Assembly (NCBI GenBank): GCA_017794825.1
Contig: CP051237.1
Location: 1,054,001-1,118,000, forward strand
DNA from: Pararhizobium sp.
GTDB taxonomy: Bacteria > Pseudomonadota > Alphaproteobacteria > Rhizobiales > Rhizobiaceae
Length of the DNA: 64,000 nucleotides
Reading direction: 5' to 3'
The notes under the pieces are model-generated. The model worked only from the letters and a program-made list of their open reading frames with translations. It was not told the DNA's origin and did not search any database. A program made the position numbers and the translations under genes. Each line of letters begins with the position of its first letter. The stretch's first letter is position 1. This document shows, piece after piece, positions 1 to 10,191 of the stretch.

Positions 1-537
1 GGTTTCCTCGTATCCCATGAACCGCAGCAATTCGGCGGTCGGTCCGATGTCGCGAAGCCGCATTCTCGCGCCGCTGAAGCCATGGATGGCGACGTCGTCC
101 GGAACGCCTGCGCCGGTCCACTGCGGGCGCGCGTCGTCCGGCGCTTCGACAAGGGCGAAGCCGTCGCCGTCCGGTCCGCGAAAACGCAGCCGCTTCGCGC
201 CAAACGCTTCGTCGTCCTCAAGGCCGGCGACACCGTCGGCGACAAGACGATCCCGCCACCACGAAAGCGCGCCTTCCGGTATCGCGAAGTCGGTTTCGCC
301 AACCTCGCCCGTTCCGGGCTTGCCCGGCGCAATGTGCGGGAAGGGAAAATACGTCATCACGGAACCAGGCGTGCCCGCCTCGTCGCCATAATACAGATGA
401 TAGACGTCCGGAGCGTCGAAATTCACGGTCTTCTTGACCCGTCGCAAACCCAGCGTCCGGGTAAAGAAATCGTTGTTTTCACCGGCGTCGCCGGCCATCG
501 AGGTCACATGGTGCAGGCCTCTGATCTGTTTCAGCAT
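1..537 (-). CDS. Ring-cleaving dioxygenase, VOC/glyoxalase superfamily (3' end cut by window edge)
   Basis: The frame opens at ATG 535-537 behind a GGAGGAT ribosome site and stays open to base 1, giving the first 179 residues. It starts MLKQIRGLHHVTSMAGD, the usual opening of two-domain ring-cleaving dioxygenases of the MhqO/LinE/PcpA type, where the first His (HHVT) is a metal ligand. TLGLRRVKKTVNFD and a YHLYYGD segment follow the family pattern. Members open hydroquinone-type rings with iron or manganese; the substrate here cannot be read. It is transcribed divergently from the LysR gene at 667, its likely regulator. The second metal-binding half lies outside the window. Confidence 0.85.
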   Translation of the reverse strand, partial: MLKQIRGLHHVTSMAGDAGENNDFFTRTLGLRRVKKTVNFDAPDVYHLYYGDEAGTPGSVMTYFPFPHIAPGKPGTGEVGETDFAIPEGALSWWRDRLVADGVAGLEDDEAFGAKRLRFRGPDGDGFALVEAPDDARPQWTGAGVPDDVAIHGFSGARMRLRDIGPTAELLRFMGYEET

Positions 538-666
538 TTCGCTATCCTCCAGCCGTCGGCAGACGGCGTTTCGATAATTGTTGTAGGCAGAATCTGGGGC
601 TGGCGCGGCATTTTTGGAATAGCTATAATACCCAAGATATTATTGTTTGATATGAAATAATAAGCA
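538..666. promoter_or_regulatory. Divergent promoter region with LysR-type inverted repeat
   Basis: These 129 bp separate the divergent dioxygenase and LysR genes and are much more AT-rich than their surroundings. An inverted repeat at 625-643 (ATAATA, 7 bp, TATTAT) lies about 25 bp upstream of the LysR start. This is the size and position expected for a LysR site serving both genes. The assignment to this regulator is inferred from position. Confidence 0.5.
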
Positions 667-1602
667 ATGGACGAACTCGGAACGATCCGGACATTTCTCG
701 CCGTGGCGCGGAACCGCAGTTTCGCCGAGGCCGCCCGACAATTGCGCATGCCTCCCGCCACGGTCACTCGGGCGGTCTCGTCGCTTGAAAAGACCCTTGG
801 AACCCAGCTTCTTGTGCGAACAACCCGTCAGGTGTCCCTGACCTCGGCGGGCGCCGCCTACGCAGCCCGCGTCGAGCCGCTGGTGCGGGATATCGACGGT
901 GTGAACGAAGATTTCCGCAGCGGGGCCGAAACCGAATCCGGACTGCTGCGCATCAATGCGCCGATGTCATTGGGCTTGAAACTGCTGCCGCCGATATTGT
1001 CCGGCTTTCGCGCGCAACATCCGCGCATCGAACTGTCGGTCAGCCTGTCTGACGAATTCGTCGATATCGTCGGCGCGGATTTCGACTTGGCGATCCGCAT
1101 ATCGGAGCCGCCGACCGACAAGTCCACGATCTGGCGCAAGATCTGCCCGGTCGAGCGTATTCTGGTGACGGCGCCGGGGTCTGCCGCCGCCAGCGCCGAA
1201 ACTCCGGAAAATCTCGACCCGTTGCAGTGCTACGCATTCAGCGCCGCCGGACGCGAGGAAATATGGCTGCTTGGTCGAAACGGGCAGACCCGGAGCGTGC
1301 GTGCAGGAGGCGGGTTCAGCGCCAACAGCGGCGACCTTCTCGCGCAGCTTGCGGAAAGCGACGGCGGCGCGGCTCTCCTGCCGCGTTTCATTGTGGAGGA
1401 AGCGATTGCGAGCGGACGCCTTGTCCAGATCCTTGCAGACTGGACGCCGCCGCTCCTTTGGCTCTCACTGTATTATCCGCCCTACGAGAAACTGCCTCCG
1501 CGCGTGGCGGGCTTTTCCGATTTCTTCGAGGAATACGTGACCGTCACGGCGCCCGTCAGCCCGGCCGATGCGGGGAGTTATTCCGCAGCGGCGAGATTGT
1601 AG
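667..1602 (+). CDS. LysR-family transcriptional regulator
   Basis: 311 residues, the usual LysR length. The N-terminal winged helix-turn-helix (residues about 1-60; FAEAARQLRMPPATVTRAVSS is its recognition region) begins MDELGTIRTFLAVARN, as in the CrgA/DsdC-like group. The rest is the periplasmic-binding-protein-like effector domain. ATG 667 leaves a short AT-rich leader shared with the divergent dioxygenase, which it probably controls. Its 3' end overlaps the convergent dioxygenase gene at 1578 by 25 bp. The effector is probably an aromatic or quinone compound, inferred from the neighbours only. Confidence 0.9.
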   Translation: MDELGTIRTFLAVARNRSFAEAARQLRMPPATVTRAVSSLEKTLGTQLLVRTTRQVSLTSAGAAYAARVEPLVRDIDGVNEDFRSGAETESGLLRINAPMSLGLKLLPPILSGFRAQHPRIELSVSLSDEFVDIVGADFDLAIRISEPPTDKSTIWRKICPVERILVTAPGSAAASAETPENLDPLQCYAFSAAGREEIWLLGRNGQTRSVRAGGGFSANSGDLLAQLAESDGGAALLPRFIVEEAIASGRLVQILADWTPPLLWLSLYYPPYEKLPPRVAGFSDFFEEYVTVTAPVSPADAGSYSAAARL

Positions 1603-2465
1603 TCGAAGTCGACGTTCCACGCGCTCAGTTCGTCGAAACCCCAGTTGCGGGGAACCATCGGAAGATGCTCGTGCCAGGGGCGCGGCTCGCACATGCCGAG
1701 TTCGGGAATCCAGACGTCCATGTCGGTATAGAGTTCGATCAGAACGTTGTTCGGATCCTTGTGATAAGCCGCTATATTGTGCCCCGCCGTGTGGCGCGAA
1801 GGCCCCCATTTTACCGGAATGTCGGCAAGGCGCAGGGTGTCGGCCGCCATCGCGTGATCGGCGGTTTCCCGCAACTGGAAGGCAAGGTGATGGATCTTAG
1901 CCGGTCCCGCCTCCAGCAGGTTCACCACATGGTGGTCGTGATTGCAGGTCAGGAAATTCGCGAGTCCACCGATCTGGTCGGTCGGATAAAAGCCCAGGAA
2001 ATCGCGGTAGAACTCCACCAGCTTCGGCGTGTCGGGCGACACGAGCGCGACATGGCCGAGATTCAAGGGCGCAATGCCCTTGCGCGCAAAACCCGGCGCC
2101 GGCGTCTCGATTGTTTCGTAGAACTGAATCACATTGCCGCTGACGACGTCCACTTCAACCAGCCTGCTGACGCCGGGCTGGGAGTCGGACTTGATTTCCG
2201 GCGTCAGGCCAAGATCTTTCAGATCGCGCGCGAACGCGTCCAGATCCGCGCCGCGGTTAAGCTGGTATCCGAGATGGAGAAGACTCTGTTCGCTGGAGGG
2301 TTTGAGAACGATGTCGTGATGCGCGTAACCGATGCTGAGATAGGCCGCTTTGTCGCTGTCGGTGTCGACCAGTTGCGTGCCGAGCGTTTCCAGATAGTAG
2401 TTCTTGGTTCTTTCGAAATCGCTGACGCCGAGCGCGACATATCCAAGCTGAAAAACCTTAGGCAT
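1578..2465 (-). CDS. Type I extradiol (catechol 2,3-dioxygenase-like) dioxygenase, VOC superfamily
   Basis: 295 residues with two VOC modules. Start ATG 2463-2465 has a GGAGGAT-type site upstream; longer reading frames exist but run through AT-rich non-coding DNA and into the pobR 3' end. The C-terminal module carries a metal triad: His138 (LGHVALVSP), His192/193 (KIHHLAF) and Glu244 (VLIELYTD), the 2-His-1-Glu set of Fe(II) extradiol enzymes. The HNIAAYHKDPNNVLIE stretch approximates the extradiol signature. A catechol-type substrate is likely. Its neighbours pobR and pobA make protocatechuate, but that is not a known substrate for this subfamily, so the exact substrate is open. Confidence 0.85.
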   Translation of the reverse strand: MPKVFQLGYVALGVSDFERTKNYYLETLGTQLVDTDSDKAAYLSIGYAHHDIVLKPSSEQSLLHLGYQLNRGADLDAFARDLKDLGLTPEIKSDSQPGVSRLVEVDVVSGNVIQFYETIETPAPGFARKGIAPLNLGHVALVSPDTPKLVEFYRDFLGFYPTDQIGGLANFLTCNHDHHVVNLLEAGPAKIHHLAFQLRETADHAMAADTLRLADIPVKWGPSRHTAGHNIAAYHKDPNNVLIELYTDMDVWIPELGMCEPRPWHEHLPMVPRNWGFDELSAWNVDFDYNLAAAE

Positions 2466-2575
2466 GAAATCCTCCCTACGGATCGACCGTTGGATGTGGA
2501 ATAGGCAATAAATGTTTTTTTGTCTAGAAAAAATATTTTTTAGGATATTGCAGATTTGGAAGGCGCGTTCGGCTC

Positions 2576-3466
2576 TCAGCTCGCGAGGGTTTCCCGGTAG
2601 GCTTTCGGCGTTACGCCCGTCCGCTTGCGGAATGCCCGGCTGAAATAGGAGGGATCCTCGAACCCGACGCTGAAGCCCACCTCGGCGATCGACATCCGCG
2701 TGTAGGCGAGCATCCTGCGCGCCTCGCGAAACGCCACATCCTCGATGAAACGCTGCGGACTCACTCCAAGATGCGCGCGGCACAGCCTGATCAGGTGATT
2801 GGGCGACAACCCCACCTCCCGCGCATAGTCGGACACCCGCCAACCCCGTGTGTCCTCGTTGCGAACGAGCTGTTCGAAACGCTGGATGCGCGGATCACTG
2901 CCGGCGCCGAGCGTCAGGCCGGCTTCCGTGGGCGCCAGACGGGCGACCACACAGGCGATCTGCCGGCTCATGGCTCGCAGCATCGGCGCGCGCAGTTGCC
3001 GGTGACCGGTGAATTCGGAGTGAATCTCCCGGAACATGTCGACGACGCCCCGATCGGCGCTCGCCTTGAAGAAGCCGGCAAGCGCCGAAGACCCGAGCGG
3101 GAGCCGCTCCCGCGCATCGGCGAGCTCGAATACGGGAATGGTCAGCACATAACCCTTGATGCCCGGTTCGAATGAAAAACTGTGAACGGCGCCGGCCGGC
3201 ACGTTGAGAACGCTGCCCTGCCCCAACTCGCAGGTTTCGCCGTCCAGATGACAGCGGCCTTCGCCCGCCACGATCAGGAAGAATTGATGCAAGCGGCCAT
3301 GGCGGTGTGGTGTGATTCTCCAGCCATGCGCCGGTGCGCGATCCTTCAGAAGTTCGCAGTGCAGAACGTCGGGAAACTCCGTTTCCTCGCCATATAGCTC
3401 GAAATCCGGAACGAAACCTGAGCGTGCGGGTCTTTGGGTTTCGGCAAGCGGGCTAATCTGATCCAT
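2576..3466 (-). CDS. pobR: AraC-family activator, PobR type
   Basis: 296 residues. An N-terminal cupin sensor domain (residues about 40-130; HRHGRLHQFFLIVAGEG and NVPAGAVHSF) precedes two C-terminal AraC helix-turn-helix motifs (about 200-295; SPNHLIRLCRAHLGVSPQRF and FEDPSYFSRAFRKRTGVTPKAYR). It is divergent from pobA with 95 bp between start codons. This matches AraC-type PobR activators, which respond to 4-hydroxybenzoate and switch on pobA in pseudomonads and rhizobia. The symbol rests on that arrangement plus domain layout. Confidence 0.85.
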   Translation of the reverse strand: MDQISPLAETQRPARSGFVPDFELYGEETEFPDVLHCELLKDRAPAHGWRITPHRHGRLHQFFLIVAGEGRCHLDGETCELGQGSVLNVPAGAVHSFSFEPGIKGYVLTIPVFELADARERLPLGSSALAGFFKASADRGVVDMFREIHSEFTGHRQLRAPMLRAMSRQIACVVARLAPTEAGLTLGAGSDPRIQRFEQLVRNEDTRGWRVSDYAREVGLSPNHLIRLCRAHLGVSPQRFIEDVAFREARRMLAYTRMSIAEVGFSVGFEDPSYFSRAFRKRTGVTPKAYRETLAS

Positions 3467-3471
3467 GGTGA

Positions 3472-4734
<1,263 letters not shown>

Positions 4735-4774
4735 GCCTGTTCAGACGGCGCCGTCGTCGATGGTCGTCGCCGCC

Positions 4775-6070
4775 TCACAACAGATTGTTGGGAAGCCAAA
4801 GCGTCAGCGCCGGAAACAGGAACAGGATCGCCATCACGACCGCCTCTGCGAGCAGGAACCAGCTGACACCGCGGAAGATGACGGTCAGGCCGATTTCGGG
4901 CGGCGCCACCGATTTGGCCGCGAACACGTTCAGTCCAACCGGCGGCGTGACGAGCCCGATCTCGATGAACTTGACGATGATGATGCCCATCCAGACCAGG
5001 TCGAAGCCGAGCCGCTCGAAAGCCGGCAGCAGGACCGCGACGGACAGCAGCATCACGCCGAACGGATCAAGCACCATGCCGAGCAGCAGAAACAGCACGG
5101 AGGATGCCAGGATCAGCAGCAGCGGCGATACGGACCAGGTCTGTACGAGATCGGCGAGCGCGTTCGGCAGGCCGGTCAACGCCATGGTCCGGGTCAGCAT
5201 GAAGGCGCCGGCGGCGACGAACAGAATGGCGGCCGTCTGTCGCGTCGCCTCGGCCAACGCCAGGGCAAGTTCGCGCCAGTTGAATCCAGGCTGACAAAAA
5301 GCCAGAGCAATCGCGGCGAGCGCGCCCACGGCGCCTGCCTCGCTCGGCGAAAAGTAGCCGCCGTAGATTCCGCCCAGAATGACGATCGCTATGACGGGAA
5401 ACGCCGCGACGCTCCATCCCACGGTCTCGTCGGACTGCGTTTCCGATCGCGGCGCGAGATCCGGATTGAACCGGCAGCGCAGATAGATCATCGCGCCGTA
5501 TGCAAATGCGGTCAGAAGTCCGGGCACGATGCCTGCGAAGAACAGTTTCGCGACGGACACCTCAGCCAGAATTCCATAGACGATCAGCGGTATCGACGGC
5601 GGAATAAGAGCCGCAAGCGTGCCGGCGCAGGCCGTCGTCGCAGTCGCGAGGCCGGGATTGTATCCGGCGCGCAGCATCTGCGGGATGGCCATGCGGCCAA
5701 GCGCAACCGTTGTCGCCAGGCTTGAACCCGACGCTGCGCCAAATCCGGCGCCGGCGAAATTCGTGGCGATCGCAAGCCCGCCCGGCAGTCGCCGCAGGCT
5801 TCTTTCCGCCAGTATTATCAGACCGTCGGCCATGCCCGACCGGGTGATGATCGTCCCCATGGCGAGAAACAACGGCACCGCTGCAAATTCCCAGCTCGCC
5901 GTAAACTCGTACGGAACCCGGCTCATCAGGCTGATCGCGGCCGTCGCAGGCAACAGCGCAAACGCGCCGCCAAAGGCGGCGAGGCCCAGTGCAAGCCCGA
6001 CCGGAACCCGCAGAAAGATCATCAAAAGCGCGGCGACGAGAACCGTTCCGCCTGTCTCAAACGGATCCAT
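4775..6070 (-). CDS. TRAP transporter large permease (DctM type)
   Basis: 431 residues, about a dozen hydrophobic segments, DctM fold. Typical motifs: FLRVPVGLALGLAAFGG near the N-terminus, AASGSSLATTVALGRMAIPQML, IPPSIPLIVYGILAEVSVAKLFFAGIVPG, and VTPPVGLNVFAAKS near the end. It uses the ion gradient to drive uptake of an acid delivered by the binding protein encoded at 10896. The chosen ATG (6070) overlaps the small permease gene by 14 bp. This is the last gene of the seven-gene operon and converges on pobA 40 bp away. Confidence 0.93.
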   Translation of the reverse strand: MDPFETGGTVLVAALLMIFLRVPVGLALGLAAFGGAFALLPATAAISLMSRVPYEFTASWEFAAVPLFLAMGTIITRSGMADGLIILAERSLRRLPGGLAIATNFAGAGFGAASGSSLATTVALGRMAIPQMLRAGYNPGLATATTACAGTLAALIPPSIPLIVYGILAEVSVAKLFFAGIVPGLLTAFAYGAMIYLRCRFNPDLAPRSETQSDETVGWSVAAFPVIAIVILGGIYGGYFSPSEAGAVGALAAIALAFCQPGFNWRELALALAEATRQTAAILFVAAGAFMLTRTMALTGLPNALADLVQTWSVSPLLLILASSVLFLLLGMVLDPFGVMLLSVAVLLPAFERLGFDLVWMGIIIVKFIEIGLVTPPVGLNVFAAKSVAPPEIGLTVIFRGVSWFLLAEAVVMAILFLFPALTLWLPNNLL

Positions 6071-6542
6071 TGTCTGCCTTTCCAAACAGGCGGACCAGGG
6101 CCGCGACAGCAAGAAGCACGAAACCGGCCGTGACAATCGCCTTTCCCGGCCAGAGCGGAATGACGAGAGAGCCGGCTTCGATACGCTGGCCGATATCAAA
6201 GGCCCGCATCGCATGACTGGCGGTCAGCCAGGCCAGCGCTGCGGCGCAAATCGCCATCAGCAGCTGAGCCGCCCGGTCAAGCAACATGACGGCGGCCTGA
6301 GGCAGGAAATTACCGACAAGATCGACACGGATTTCCTCACGGTTCATATGCGTGGCCGACAGCGCCGCAAACACGACGAAGGGCATATATAGGCCGGCGA
6401 CAACCTCCAGGGTTCCGTCCAGCGGCCGCGCCGCGATATTGCGCAGCAGGATATCGGCGCCGAGGTGAACCATCATCGCGACCAAGGCTGCGACGGCGAG
6501 CCACTGCCCTGCTTGCGTCGCCCATCTACCGATCCGGTTCAT
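6057..6542 (-). CDS. TRAP transporter small permease (DctQ type)
   Basis: 161 residues with four predicted membrane segments, normal for DctQ. It starts MNRIGRWATQAGQW at ATG 6540-6542, overlapping the upstream VOC gene by 17 bp. REEIRVDLVGNFLP in the cytoplasmic loop matches the conserved E-I-R-V-D region of the family. It pairs with the DctM protein that follows. A longer frame starting further upstream would intrude deeper into the VOC gene and is not preferred. Confidence 0.9.
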   Translation of the reverse strand: MNRIGRWATQAGQWLAVAALVAMMVHLGADILLRNIAARPLDGTLEVVAGLYMPFVVFAALSATHMNREEIRVDLVGNFLPQAAVMLLDRAAQLLMAICAAALAWLTASHAMRAFDIGQRIEAGSLVIPLWPGKAIVTAGFVLLAVAALVRLFGKADNGSV

Positions 6543-7386
6543 GACGCTCCTCGAACAGGAGTGCGCAGCCCGCCGCATCGGAAGCCTTGACCGCAAATCC
6601 GTTTTCCAGCGGAATAGTCGTCACTCCGGCCTCGGTGATCACCGCTTGCGCTTTGGTGAGATCGGCCACCCGTACGCCCATCGCCTTGATGCCGGGACTG
6701 TCGTTGGCGACCAGCTCAGCCGGCAAGATCGCGCCAATCTTGTCCCTGCTCATCAGCCGCAAAGCCGGACCTTCGGGTAATAAAAGACGGTCGCTTTCGC
6801 GCTGTGCCAGCCAGTGCTCGATATAATGCGCAGCGGCCGCGTCCGGATCCTCGACAGCCACATAAACCTCGTCGAACGAAAGGGCTGTGTTGGGGTGTTC
6901 GGTGAATTCCAGCCGAATGTAATGCTGCGCAGTCTTGTGAAGGCAGTAGTTCCAGTAGACCGGCGCCTGGCCGAGTTCGGGGATCGCGACAGAAAACGCA
7001 GGCGTGACGACCGAGCCGTCGGGAAGCGTCCAGTCGCGCTGCAGATCGAGAACGGGTCCGATCTTCATTCCCTCCGCGATCAGGCGCGCATGGACCGCAT
7101 GGGCGTCATCCACCGACAACACCGTCGACACCGGACCGTACTCCTTGAGCAGTCGCGGCATCGGCGGGGGCGCGATGGCAGGGTCCTCCAGCGCCATCAG
7201 CTCGATATAGTTGCACACGCCGCGTTCGTAGGGCGTATCACAGAAACAGATCAGGCGGTTCGACAAGCCCGGCAAGTCGCTTTTCGGCGTTGCGACGAAT
7301 CCCAGCCTTTCGAAAACAGTCCCGGCTTGCTCGCTGTCGGCAACGTGAATCATCAGGTGGTCAATGGCCAGTATCTTGTCAGTCAT
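6526..7386 (-). CDS. VOC-family (glyoxalase_3-like) protein
   Basis: 286 residues. It opens with LAIDHLMIHVADSEQAGTVF, the first strand-helix of a VOC module (His is the usual first metal ligand), followed by LERLGF-like and NYIELMAL segments resembling the PF13468 glyoxalase-like group. Start ATG 7386 overlaps the ligase gene by 8 bp, so it is translated from the same message. The function is not known; it may isomerise or cleave an intermediate of the imported substrate. A second half with FDEVYVAVEDPDAAAAHY suggests a duplicated fold. Confidence 0.75.
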   Translation of the reverse strand: MTDKILAIDHLMIHVADSEQAGTVFERLGFVATPKSDLPGLSNRLICFCDTPYERGVCNYIELMALEDPAIAPPPMPRLLKEYGPVSTVLSVDDAHAVHARLIAEGMKIGPVLDLQRDWTLPDGSVVTPAFSVAIPELGQAPVYWNYCLHKTAQHYIRLEFTEHPNTALSFDEVYVAVEDPDAAAAHYIEHWLAQRESDRLLLPEGPALRLMSRDKIGAILPAELVANDSPGIKAMGVRVADLTKAQAVITEAGVTTIPLENGFAVKASDAAGCALLFEERHEPDR

Positions 7387-9181
7387 CAGCTTGATCCCTT
7401 TCTTCGGCCAGCACAAGGCCGAGCGAAGACAGCACTTCGCTTGCATTTTCCGGAAGAGGAGACAGCGACATCACGATCCGGCCGCTGCTGTCGGTCCGCG
7501 CCGATACGATGTCGACCGCGGGAAACTCCTCGCGAACGGCGCGAACGGCGGCGTCGCGACGCAGTGCTGTCTTGTCGATCTTCCCCACTGCCGTCAGCGG
7601 CATAGCGGTAAGCACGTGAACCGCCTTCGGATGGGCCGCCCGTTCCGCGATCGTGGTCACCGCGCGGACGAGCAGATCCGACGGGTCGATGGTTTTTCCG
7701 GGCGCCGCCGTGACGTAGCAGACCGGCAATTCGCCTACCCTCTTGTCGGGACGACCGACTGCGGCGACCGCCGACACGTCGTCGAGAGCGCCGAACGCCT
7801 CCTCGATGGTCGCGGGGTCGATGTTGTGACCGCCGCGCAGGATCATGTCCTTCGCCCGTCCTGTGATGAACAGAAAGCCGTCCTCGTCGAAATAACCGAC
7901 GTCGCCGGTGTTGAGCCAGCGCCCGTCGCCAAGAGACGGCGCGGCTTCCAGGCCGTCAGTTTCGCGCCCAAGGTAGCCGGCGAACAGACCGGGCGAACGT
8001 CCCATGATCACACCGGCTTCGCCTGCCTTTGCCTGACCGGCCCCTGGCGTCAGGGAGATGACCCCCAGTTCGCAATAGGGCAGCCGGACGCCGACCGAGC
8101 CCGGACGGCTTTCGCCGAGCGCCGGCATGAATGTGAGGACGAGGCTTGCTTCGGTCAGCCCCCAGGCCTCCTTGACGGCAATCCCCGTCGTATCGGTAAA
8201 TCTGCGATGTGTGGCGGCGGGAAGCGGCGCCGCAGATGACACCCAGTGCCGCACTTTTGGCGGGGCGGGCGGTTCGAACAGGTCTATTGCTGCGATCGCG
8301 ACCGTCGGCGGCCCGAACAAAATGTCGGCGCCTTCGCGTCCGGCGATCTTCCACAGCGCTTCGGTCATCGCCCTGTCGCGATAGCCGGCGCGGCCGAGCT
8401 GAACCACACAGGCGCCGGCGGCGTAAGGCGCCAGTCCGCCGAAGATCAGGCCACCGACATGAAACAGCGGCATGCCGCACGGGATGACGTCGCCGGCGCG
8501 CATATCGCCGCCCCAACCGGCAAGAAAGGCCATATAGGCGAGATTGGCGTGAGTAAGCCGGGCGATTTTTGGCAGTCCTGTCGTGCCCCCGGTATGAAAA
8601 TAGGCCGCGATATCAGAGGGGACGGGCATAGGTGGCGCAGCCGTCCCTTTCCCTTCCAGCCAGTCTTCCAGACGCCCCTCGCCTTCTGCTTCACCGCAGA
8701 CAACGATTTCGAGATCGGGCAATGCCGCGGCGATTGCGCCCAGTTTTTCCGCGACGCCCTGTTTGCCGGAGCTTCCCTCGGCGAGCAGGACGCGGGCGCC
8801 GGTGCTTTCCAGCATCCCGATGATCGCGCCAGGCTCCAGAAACGGATTGATCGGCAGATAGACCCCCGCCCACATCGCCGCATAGCCAAGCGGCAAGGCC
8901 TCTGGCAGCGCCGGCAGCAAACTCGCCACAACCGGTTTCTCCGTCACGGAGGCGAATGCGGCCGCATAGCGTTGCGTGCGTTTCGCGATGTCCGAAAAGC
9001 TCTGGTCGACGGGCGGGTCGTCGGGGGTGGTGAGGAACTGGTGGGCGAGCGCCGCGCCGCGCGCTTCGCCGATATTCAGCACGATATCTGGAACCGTCGA
9101 ACCTTGCAGCCAATGCTCAAGGGGTTCGCGTTCGATTTGCACTATCGATTCCTTACCGGAAAAAACAGGTCTGTCGCTCAT
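7379..9181 (-). CDS. AMP-forming acyl-CoA synthetase (ANL superfamily)
   Basis: 600 residues. ANL core motifs are in order: HTGGTTGLPK (AMP-binding P-loop, with His for the usual Tyr/Thr-Ser), EAWGLTEAS, NTGDVGYFDEDGFLFITGR, KDMILRGGHNI hinge region, and GKIDKTALR with the catalytic Lys. It activates a carboxylic acid as an acyl-AMP and then the CoA thioester. A tail of about 50 residues beyond the catalytic Lys is unusual. Four-base ATGA overlaps or short overlaps with both neighbours show operon membership. The substrate is probably the acid imported by the TRAP system; aromatic or alkyl cannot be told apart. Confidence 0.9.
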   Translation of the reverse strand: MSDRPVFSGKESIVQIEREPLEHWLQGSTVPDIVLNIGEARGAALAHQFLTTPDDPPVDQSFSDIAKRTQRYAAAFASVTEKPVVASLLPALPEALPLGYAAMWAGVYLPINPFLEPGAIIGMLESTGARVLLAEGSSGKQGVAEKLGAIAAALPDLEIVVCGEAEGEGRLEDWLEGKGTAAPPMPVPSDIAAYFHTGGTTGLPKIARLTHANLAYMAFLAGWGGDMRAGDVIPCGMPLFHVGGLIFGGLAPYAAGACVVQLGRAGYRDRAMTEALWKIAGREGADILFGPPTVAIAAIDLFEPPAPPKVRHWVSSAAPLPAATHRRFTDTTGIAVKEAWGLTEASLVLTFMPALGESRPGSVGVRLPYCELGVISLTPGAGQAKAGEAGVIMGRSPGLFAGYLGRETDGLEAAPSLGDGRWLNTGDVGYFDEDGFLFITGRAKDMILRGGHNIDPATIEEAFGALDDVSAVAAVGRPDKRVGELPVCYVTAAPGKTIDPSDLLVRAVTTIAERAAHPKAVHVLTAMPLTAVGKIDKTALRRDAAVRAVREEFPAVDIVSARTDSSGRIVMSLSPLPENASEVLSSLGLVLAEERDQADD

Positions 9182-10191
9182 GCGTCCGGCGCCACGATAA
9201 CTTTGCCGAACACCTTGCGGTCGCGAAGCATGGCGACGCCTTCGGTTGCGCGCGAAAGCGGCAAGGTCTTGTCGATCACGGGATCAAGCTTGCCTTCCGC
9301 GACCAGGTCGAGACAGGCGACGATTTCCTTCGCGGTAAACCCTGTGGAGCCGAGGATATCCATTTCCGACATGAAGATGAAACGCAGATCCGTCTTCGGA
9401 TCGAAGCCGGCGGTGGCGCCGCAGGTCAGCAGGCGACCGCCGCGCTTGACGGAGCGAAGCGACTGCGGCCAGGTTTCGCCGCCGGTGAAATTCACCACGA
9501 CGTCGAACCCGCCGCCGCGAAACAGCGATCCCGTGGTGCGTCGCGTATAGGCGTCCACCGGTTCGGTTGAATAATCATATGCCTCGTCGGCGCCCAGTTC
9601 GATCAGCCGCTTGCATTTTTCCGCAGATCCCGCCGCCGCCGTCACCGTCATGCCCAGCATTTTCGCCAGGAGAACGCAGGCGGTTCCAACGCCGCCGCTG
9701 GCGCCCAGTATCAGGATGGATTCGCCCGCCGCCGCCCGGCCGCGCGTGACAAGCATGCGATAGGCGGTCGCATAGGCGACCGGCAGCGAAGCCGCCTGCG
9801 CGTCGCTGACCCCGTCAGGTATCGGGATCAATTGCTCCAGCCGCGCCGTGACGAATTCGGCGAGCGCGCCCGGTCGCGTCTCCCCCATCATTTCGAAGTG
9901 GCCTGACTTGTCGTCGATATGGGCGGGATTGACCAGCACCCTCTGGCCAACCGTCCAATCGCCGCCCTCGCCGTTGATTTCAACGATATCGGCGGCGCAA
10001 TCCCCGCCGGTGATCATCGGAAACGGAACCTTGATGCCGGGCATGCCGCGCAGCGTGAAAACGTCGAGATAGTTCAGAGAGGCGGCCTTCATGCGAAGCA
10101 AGGCCCATCCGGGCGCCGGGACCGGGGTATCGATGTCGCCGTATTTCAGCGCATCGATATCGCCATGCTCTTCGAAATATAACGCCTTCAT
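9178..10191 (-). CDS. Medium-chain dehydrogenase/reductase, quinone-oxidoreductase type
   Basis: 337 residues. GroES-like N-terminal half (MKALYFEEHGDIDALKYGD to about 120) and Rossmann domain (LILGASGGVGTACVLLAK, about 165). The catalytic Zn cysteines are absent (no CGxC cluster; NPAHIDDKSGHF occupies the region), as in quinone oxidoreductase and enoyl-reductase branches. It likely reduces an unsaturated or carbonyl intermediate with NAD(P)H. It overlaps the racemase-like gene upstream and the ligase downstream by four bases each. Confidence 0.88.
   Translation of the reverse strand: MKALYFEEHGDIDALKYGDIDTPVPAPGWALLRMKAASLNYLDVFTLRGMPGIKVPFPMITGGDCAADIVEINGEGGDWTVGQRVLVNPAHIDDKSGHFEMMGETRPGALAEFVTARLEQLIPIPDGVSDAQAASLPVAYATAYRMLVTRGRAAAGESILILGASGGVGTACVLLAKMLGMTVTAAAGSAEKCKRLIELGADEAYDYSTEPVDAYTRRTTGSLFRGGGFDVVVNFTGGETWPQSLRSVKRGGRLLTCGATAGFDPKTDLRFIFMSEMDILGSTGFTAKEIVACLDLVAEGKLDPVIDKTLPLSRATEGVAMLRDRKVFGKVIVAPDA

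Noticed and set aside
4735..4774. Bidirectional terminator between pobA and dctM
   Set aside because: Some GC-rich self-complementarity is visible, but the stem is interrupted and no T-run follows on either strand.
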